Of a DNA stretch of 64,000 nucleotides, positions 57,380 through 64,000 are shown in pieces. The DNA comes from Juglans regia (lineage: Eukaryota; Streptophyta; Magnoliopsida; Fagales; Juglandaceae), in NCBI RefSeq assembly GCF_001411555.2, contig NC_049901.1:36094838-36158837 (forward strand), read 5' to 3'. A program made the position numbers and the translations under genes. The notes under the pieces were generated by a model. The model saw only the letters and a program-made list of their open reading frames with translations. It was not told where the DNA came from and made no database searches. Each line of letters starts with the position of its first letter. Position 1 is the stretch's first letter.

Positions 57380-60300
57380 CAAAGTTTTGAATTTCATAAC
57401 ATACCAATTGGTACGGCTGAAATATACCGTTTATAGTCAGTATAGGGAAGCCTGTTGTTTCTTACCATTTTGGCTGGTATTTCAGATTTTGGCCGAGATC
57501 GCCATTTCGCTTGGTACAATTATAACATCTGAAATCTGAATGGATTTATGGCATTTTTGTAATTTAAGTAAAAGTGCAGGGCCATTATGGCATTTAGTTT
57601 TTAGGGTTTTGTTTCTTTCCTTCTTTGGTTTGGACTCTAGCCGTGCTTGTTCTTTTCATCGTCCATCTTTTTTTTTGCCTACACAGCAGCAACTTAAGGG
57701 ATCTAAGCTTCCAACTTCCAAGGCTCCAAGCTCGAGACCTCTCCCTTCACCAAAGACACAGGCTCTTGAAGGTATGCATTTTCCTCTAATTTTTGTTCCC
57801 TTCCTTTGTTGATTATTTCCTGTGTCTGGACTCTGGTTTCTAAAAAGCCTCTTGGAGAAATCACACAGTGTTTTGATTTTTGAATTCATTTGATAAATTA
57901 AATGATTGATAGTTTCTACAAAAAAATAACATTGGGAAAAGGCACAAACAACTGATCCTGTAAGCTGAGTTTTTTTTTTCCTATATGAATATCAATGAGT
58001 CTCCTTTCAGTTCACAAATTCTTTTAGTGTTTTTGGTCTCTATTATATCTATATGTGTTGCCTGTTGTATGATCACCACGTACGGTGGCCCATAAAGATG
58101 AGATTGAGCCCCTTAATTTCAAGATTTTATTAATTCATAGGATTAAAATCTTGTATGATTTCGTACTAGACTCTAAACAAAATTATGTTAAGTTTATTTT
58201 GAGGCCTAGCTAGTTGTATGGACATGATTTTGTGTGCATTTTGGATTAATGTCCTACCCATATGGAATTTTACATGCATCTGTTAAGTGTTAAACACTTG
58301 AACTTGAATAAGTATTGAATTATGAATTATTATATAGGAGTATAAAGATGTCTAGTTGTCAATTGGTTGGTGCTACATCTACAACACTTACTCCTGCAAG
58401 ATCAGAAGATCCAGCATGGGCCCATGCAAGTGCAGTGCTAGGGGCAAGAAATTATACTGAATGTGTCTACTGTAATAAACTAATTAGAGGTGGCGGAATC
58501 ACTCGGTTGAAGTATCATCTAGCTAGGATTCCAGGCAATGTAGAAGCATATAAAATGGTCTCTGATGATGTAAAATGGCAAATGAATGAGCTACTTAATG
58601 AAATGAAAAAAAGTAAAGAGAAGAAAAGAAAAATAAGCTCAGAGATTGGAGGCCATATAGATTTAACATTTAACATTTACTGATAATGATATTGATGATA
58701 ATATTGAGGGACACTATCAGAATTCAAGATGTAAGGGGATGGAAAAAGAATATGGAACTGGAGAGTCAGTGGGGGCATTGAGTATATTTTTTGCCCCAAG
58801 AACGACTCCCGGGTCTCAACCTTCCATTAATAGTGCTATGTGTTCGAAGGAAATGATTGACAAAACAAAGATGGTTGTAGCACACTGGTGGTATGATGCT
58901 AATCTACCTTTCAGTGCAGCTCAATCTAATTTTTATCAACCAACTAGCTATAGATGTCATTGCTTCCATTAGACCAGGAATCAAGGGTCCTTTTTTATAT
59001 GAGTTTAGAGGAAATTTGTTAAAAAGTTTTGTGAATGAGGTTTAGAATTATCTGCAAAAAATTAAAAAGATTTAGAATGAGACTGGTTGTTCACTAATGG
59101 CAAATAGTTGGACAAACCAGAGGCAACAAGCAATAGTCAACTTTCTAGTTTATTGCCCAAAATGTACAATGTTCTTGAAGTCTATTGATACATCAGGCCT
59201 TAGAAAAAATTCTAAAACATTATTTAACATCTTTGATGAAGTTGTTTAAGAAGTTAGAGTTGAGAATCTTGTGTAGTTCATAATGGACAATGATGTAAGT
59301 TATAAAGTTGTAGGAAAAAAGTTACAACATAAGTATGACTCTTTCCATTGGTCCCCTTGTGTAGCTCATTGTATAGATTTAATATTGGAGAATTTTTCTG
59401 ATCCTAGGCATTTTCCTATTATTGATGAAACTATAAAAAAGGCAAGAAAAATAACGAAGTTCATCTATAACTATGCTTGGATTTTGGCTTTGATGAGAAA
59501 AGACTTCACCAAAGGTCGTGATTTATGTCGTCCTACAGTCACAAGGTTTGTGACAAAATTTTTAAGTATCCAATGCTTACTTTTGTTTAAGAAAAAACTT
59601 AGACAAATGTTTACTTGTGATAAATGAATTGCATCAAGTCATTCTAAAAGCAACGTAGAGAATGAGATAGTTGAGATTGTTCTAGAAGATAGAGAGTTTT
59701 GGGCTCAATGTCAATTTATTGTGAAAGTTAGTGAGTCTTTAGTTCGAGTTATATGACTTGTCGACGGGGAAGAGAAGCTTGCAATGAGATACTAGTATGA
59801 TGCAATGGAAAGAGTCAAAGAGAACATAAAAGTGAGATACAATAACAAAGTTACTGTATTCAATCCATTCATCAGGATCATGATGCTAGGTGGGATAAGT
59901 AGCTTCACAATACATTACATGTGGCAGGTTGTTTTCTTAACCCTGCAATTTATTATAACCTTTGCTTTAAAAATAAAAATGATGTTTCAATAGGGTTTAT
60001 GACTTGTGTTATGAGGATGAAACTTGATCTCGATAATCAAGACAAGATCATTGAAGAACTTGAATTGTATAAGAATGCAGAATGTGATTTTGAACATTCT
60101 TTAGCAATCCGCTAGCGTGAAAAAATTAATCCAAGTATTATCATTTATCAAAATCATTTGTTAAATAGTGTGAATTTATACTTTATTTTTTTATTTACAT
60201 TTAATTAATAATTTATAATTACACTATTGTTATAGTTGCACGGTGGACTAGTTTTGGTCACGAGATTCCAGTGCTTCAAAAGTTTGCAATTCGAGTACTA

Positions 60301-61060
60301 AGTCAATGTTGTAGTACAAGTGGATGTGAAAGAAATTGGAGCACATTTGAGTTTATTCATTCGAAAAATAGAAATAGATTAGAGCATAAACATTTGAATG
60401 ATTTAGTATTTGTTCATTATAACTTGAAGCTGGGAGAGAGGTAAATTTTTTCAATACTAATGTTTTTCACTGTTTAAAAATATGTAACATTTTCACTTAT
60501 ATTTGACTTTTATTTTGACAAGAACATTAAAAAAGGAAGAGATGTTTTGGATCCAATCAACCTTGAAAACATTGACTTGATGAAAGAATGGGTGGGTGAA
60601 GACTCTGAGCTTACTGATGGAGAAGACTTGGATTGGGAAAGTATTGAAGAGCCATTAAACTCACTAAATTTGGAAGACGGTGATGATGATGGTGACGTTG
60701 ATGTTGATGGTGATGTTGATGAAAATGTTTTGATGAACATTTCGAATGTTGATCCTTATTGTCTTATTAATGAAGATGAGTGATTTTATTTTAATATTTG
60801 GATTGAGAACTTATTTAATTTTACAAGTATGTGTGTTGTTAAAATTTAAGACTTGTATTGAGAAGTATTATTGAGTTTATGACTTTTTTTTATTATTATT
60901 TTGGAATATAGTGTGTGTGTATATATATAATTTATCCATGTATAGACTATTTCAAAACGGTACACAAAACGGTGCCGGTATCGAAATATTTATCCGAAAT
61001 GGTACCGGTACTAAAATATTTCATTCTAGTGCCTTGACCGAAACGGTATTCAAAACTTTG
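57380..61060 (+). mobile_element. hAT transposon inserted in the LINE
   Basis: The ends CAAAGTTTTGAAT (57380-57392) and ATTCAAAACTTTG (61048-61060) are perfect 13-bp inverted repeats. The subterminal regions are rich in ACCG(T/G)TT, GGTACCGG and TTTCGG phrases. It cuts the LINE reverse transcriptase frame between N-V-L-Y-K and V-L-A-N-R, which proves the insertion. The flanking 8 bp are no longer alike, so the target duplication has decayed. It carries a broken transposase gene in plus orientation. Confidence 0.85.
58345..60783 (+). pseudogene. hAT transposase (broken)
   Basis: The plus strand gives a BED zinc finger near the start (P-A-W-A-H, then C-V-Y-C-N-K and G-G-I-T-R-L-K-Y-H-L-A at 58400-58530). 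A DUF659-like part follows (N-S-W-T-N-Q-R-Q-Q-A-I-V-N-F-L; W-S-P-C-V-A-H-C-I-D-L-I-L at 59100-59400). The C-terminal dimerisation domain lies at about 60245-60440 (W-W-T-S-F-G, then C-E-R-N-W-S-T-F). An Asp/Glu-rich tail follows at 60547-60783. hAT transposase binds the ends and cuts and pastes the element. In-frame stops near 58680, 59043, 59248 and 59275, a frame change near 58940 and more beyond 59620 disable it. A GT...AG pair at 60441-60522 may be an intron before the acidic tail. Confidence 0.85.
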
Positions 61061-61560
61061 CTCTTATACAATACATTAAATAAACTAATTAGTCTAAATT
61101 GATGTACAAGAGAATGATCTTTTACTTTTGAAATTAATGCAATATAAGTAGAGTTGACACAATGATCCATTTCATCCCCATTCAGAAATTTCAAAATAGC
61201 ATTACATACCTCATCTCCCACAATATTCCAATAAGATTGGAAAAAATATGCATTATACCCATCTGGACCATGAGACTTAAATGTCGGCATTTTCTTTAAA
61301 GTTGGTTTTACTTCATCTCTTGTGAAAAGTTTTTGCAAGCCTTCATTCATCTCAGCAGTCACTCGAGGCTCTACGAATCTCAAGCAGTCCTCAATAGCTT
61401 CAGTAGTAGGATTTGAGGAACTAAATAGATCTTGAAAATACTGTTTGAAAGCATCCTCTATCTCCACCTGATTCTCCCATAGTCTTCCATGCACATCTTT
61501 AATTTTTCTAATCTTGTTCTTCTTCCTTCTTTGTGTGGCACATATATGGAAGTATTTTGT
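61061..61560 (-). pseudogene. LINE reverse transcriptase, N-terminal part
   Basis: The minus-strand frame from about 61494 reads F-Q-D-L-F-S-S-S-N-P, then K-S-H-G-P-D-G-Y-N-A-Y-F-F-Q-S-Y-W and T-Y-I-A-L-I-S-K-V. This is the fixed order of the first part of plant L1 reverse transcriptases (P-G-P-D-G in the family, S-H-G-P-D-G here). It ends at N-V-L-Y-K, where the hAT element interrupts it; the open frame seen beyond that point runs into transposon sequence. Confidence 0.8.
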
Positions 61561-62710
61561 GTTTTTGTCAATTGCCTGATACCAATTAATCTTCGCTATT
61601 TGTTTTCATTTAAGATTCTCTTGATCCAGGAATAACCCTAATTCTTTCTGCAAGTTTTTAATTGCTACAGCATTATGGGGACCCTCTTGTTCCTGCATAT
61701 TCTTTAACATTTCTATTTTCAACTTAATTTCCTTTTCATTGTCAGTTTGCTTTCCCAAACTCCATTTAGTCAAATTTCTGCCACAATTTTTAAGTTTACC
61801 ATTTACTCTTTTTCAAGGATCTTGCACCTCAGTGTTTTCTAACCACACTTTAATAATTTGTTCTCCCTTTGTATCCTTTACCCACTTAGCCTTAAACCTA
61901 AAGATCCTTCTTGTTTTATTTTGTTAAAGCTTTTCCTTGTTCATTGTTTGTATAGTAGGTCTGTGGTCTAATCTTCTTGCTGTCAATGTTTCCACTTGAT
62001 ACACATTGAACAAGTTTGTCCACTGAGAATTGGCCTCTACTAGATCTAATATTTCTTTAGTAGAACTAGAATCTTCATGCGTATTACTCCAAGTGAAAAT
62101 ATCACTTTTCCATCCTAAGTCATGCAAGTTATTACACTTTATGACTTGTCTGAACTCATCCATTTGTTTTTATGGCCTTGGTCTTCCACCATGCTTTTCT
62201 ATAGTAGTTAAAATCTCATAAGTCTCCAATGACACATCAAGCCTTATCAAAACATGGTATGAGTAGGGACAACAATGCCCATGTTTCACTTCTTCTACTT
62301 GTTTTAGGATGCCCATAAAATCCTATGAGAAACCATTGGACTCTATCATCCTCCTCAACAACTTGGGCATGAATATGGTATTGGGAGTAATTTACAATTT
62401 TCACAGCATAGTCATTATTCCATAACATAGCAATAGCCCCTTTTCTCCCTATAGAATCAACTACAAAACAACAGTCGAACCCAAGTAGTCTTTTTATAGG
62501 CTCAAAACTTGTACTGCTTAGTTTTGTCTCCATGAGAAAAACTAAGTTAGGTCTCTTTTCTCTGACTAAAAGATAGAGATCATAAACTTTCTTGGAGTTT
62601 CCATCCCCAGACAGTTCCAACTTAAGTGTTTCATGCTGATTGGCAGGGCTGATTAGCAGCCACCACCACAATCTTCTCCACCTTGCAACCTCTAACTTCT
62701 TCATATTTTT
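61561..62710 (-). pseudogene. LINE endonuclease (EEP family)
   Basis: From about 62640 downward the minus strand reads V-Y-D-L-Y-L-L-V-R-E-K-R-P-N-L-V-F-L-M-E-T-K-L, with the catalytic Glu of the endonuclease/exonuclease/phosphatase fold. G-R-K-G-A-I-A-M-L-W follows, then G-F-Y-G-H-P, then D-I-F-T-W-S-N (62110-62080) and R-L-D-H-R-P. The last motif is S-D-H-R-P in the family, so its Ser is Leu here. The enzyme would nick target DNA for LINE insertion. A TAA-containing break near 62165 separates the two halves. The beginning, normally S-W-N-C-R-G, is out of frame. Confidence 0.8.
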
Positions 62711-64000
62711 TGTCTTTTTTCAAAGGCCCTTGGTTTTCCTTAGCATTATCATCAATCATATAACGTTTTTTTTCCCAACATTCAAACTAACAGATTGGAT
62801 ACCTTGTGTTCTTGCTCGCCTTTTCCAGCATCTCTGGTTCTTCCTCTTGTTACCACTCTTAGTCTGAACATTATTTTTAGTATGCGCCTCTCTGCAACAT
62901 TCTTTTATGTGCATAGTCGTGGGCCTTTCGACCTGCATGTTAGTACTCACCATCTTGGGCTGAATAATTAGAGGTTCATCAGCCTGATCCAAAACCTTTA
63001 TCAAACATGAATGAGGGCCACTTCCATAGTCCTAGAGTTCAAATTTTTTCTTATCTATTTCCTTATCCCTGTTAGCTAATTTCTCTTGAAAAAGCACTTG
63101 TGGTTCAACAGAATTATCTTCAATCAAATTCAAATTCTCCTTTCTAAAACCACCCATGTTTTCCACTGTAACTGACTTCCCAAAATTTTCTCCACCCATC
63201 TGATCATGTTTCGAAACTGGTTGTGTGTCAGTTATCCCCTTTGGAATATTCCTCACCTCAGATTCTACCCTCACCGCCATACCCCTCGTCCCTTTCTGCT
63301 TAGAATTGCCTTCCATTTTCTAACCAAACAGTTTAGGTCAATCTGTCCATCTTCTTCTAGTACTTGTGTCGACACGTAACTGTGCACCAAAATGCTCATT
63401 ATCTTCTTAACTGAGAATTCCCTGTTTAACAATGGCGGTATAGCCCTGACTTCTATGAACAATTTTTCCACACTTAAAACATAACTTGGCATATTTTAAC
63501 ATAACCCAAACTCTATTGCCTTTGATATTAATCATTCTTCCCCTTGTAATCATTTTGGTCAAATCAATTTTCACCTTCATTCTCAGAAACTTTCCCACCC
63601 GGTTCCACCTTCACTGACATCAACCTCCTTAATCATCCCAATTATTGCTCCTATTTGTGTTCTAGTTTCCAGATTCATACATGCGAGAGGGAGGTTGTGA
63701 AGTTGAATCCATAACACTTCAATATCAAAATTTAGTTGTTGAGGAGGAGTCAACCCATCAAATGACTTGAGAATGAAAAGATTGTTATAAAAAAGCCATG
63801 CATGGTCTCCCTTCCAATACTCTTTCTTGTCAGCTTCAATCTCAAACGTAATCACAAAGAGATTGGGACTAATATTTTAAAACTAGAAAGGCTTGCTCAC
63901 CCTCCAAACTTTTGCCATAGTTGATTGTATCACTTCCTTGCCTATCAAACGATTTGTGCAGACCTTGCCCACTATACTTCTTTCACCTTTCCTAATGGTA
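62711..64000 (-). pseudogene. LINE ORF1 (DUF4283 and zinc knuckle), partial
   Basis: From 63855 downward a DUF4283-type domain is readable (K-E-Y-W-K-G-D-H-A-W-L-F-Y-N-N-L-F-I-L-K, then W-I-Q-L-H-N-L-P). It is followed in another frame by V-W-V-M-L-K-Y-A-K-L and a zinc knuckle C-F-K-C-G-K-I-V-H-R-S-Q-G-Y (63432-63485) whose last ligand is Tyr instead of Cys. The stretch 62756-63316 is a charged linker before the endonuclease. ORF1 would bind LINE RNA. The 5' end of the element is outside the window. Confidence 0.7.

Noticed and set aside
1..64000. tRNA, rRNA and CRISPR arrays
   Set aside because: Reading for cloverleaf boxes, rRNA text and spaced short repeats gave nothing; the tandem repeats found are minisatellites within transposons.

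Overview
This is plant nuclear DNA, from a woody eudicot. The three host genes have GT-AG introns, two of them have clear plant-specific families (an NPR1-type immune co-receptor and a class A heat stress transcription factor), and the rest is AT-rich intergenic DNA packed with nested transposons and several copies of short MITE families. The MITE types and repeat style resemble Fagales genomes such as Juglandaceae (walnut, hickory); that placement is from memory and unproven. No rRNA, tRNA or CRISPR was seen.

Layout: 1-1.2 kb, 5' end of a decayed copia element on the minus strand. 1.2-9.1 kb, intergenic DNA with MITEs, an LTR-like fragment, one copy of a local segmental duplication (6.8-7.7 kb) and a complete TRIM retrotransposon (8461-8905). 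9.25-20.75 kb, a minus-strand Ty3/gypsy element split by a non-autonomous hAT (9602-12765) and a TG...CA insertion (15581-18059), both with target-site duplications. 20.9-23 kb, remainder of the second segmental copy, interrupted by a Mutator-like 1.2-kb insertion (21131-22347). 24.4-25.1 kb, a Mutator-like foldback element.

25.5-28.9 kb, a six-exon host gene for a 299-residue protein made of three modules that each repeat a V-K-x-P-N/RAKEE motif twice. It grew by tandem duplication of a two-exon cassette and is the most novel coding item here. 30.3-31.1 kb, a hAT relic. 34.0-41.0 kb, an NPR1 gene with the classical four exons and 591 codons; its first intron carries a copia element (34657-37688) that itself carries a Tourist-like MITE, and its exon 2 donor is abnormal. 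42.5-44.3 kb, a class A HSF gene on the minus strand, tail to tail with NPR1.

44.3-54.7 kb, repeats: a hAT-like relic, a repeated LTR-element internal region, a complete non-coding LTR element (48484-52416) holding a 44-bp minisatellite, and a hAT MITE. 54.77 kb to the window end, a minus-strand L1-type LINE (RNase H, reverse transcriptase, endonuclease and ORF1 still readable but broken) split by a decayed autonomous hAT (57380-61060).

The NPR1 and HSF genes are both stress-response regulators, but nothing here shows that the three host genes act together; their closeness looks like ordinary gene spacing in a repeat-rich genome.
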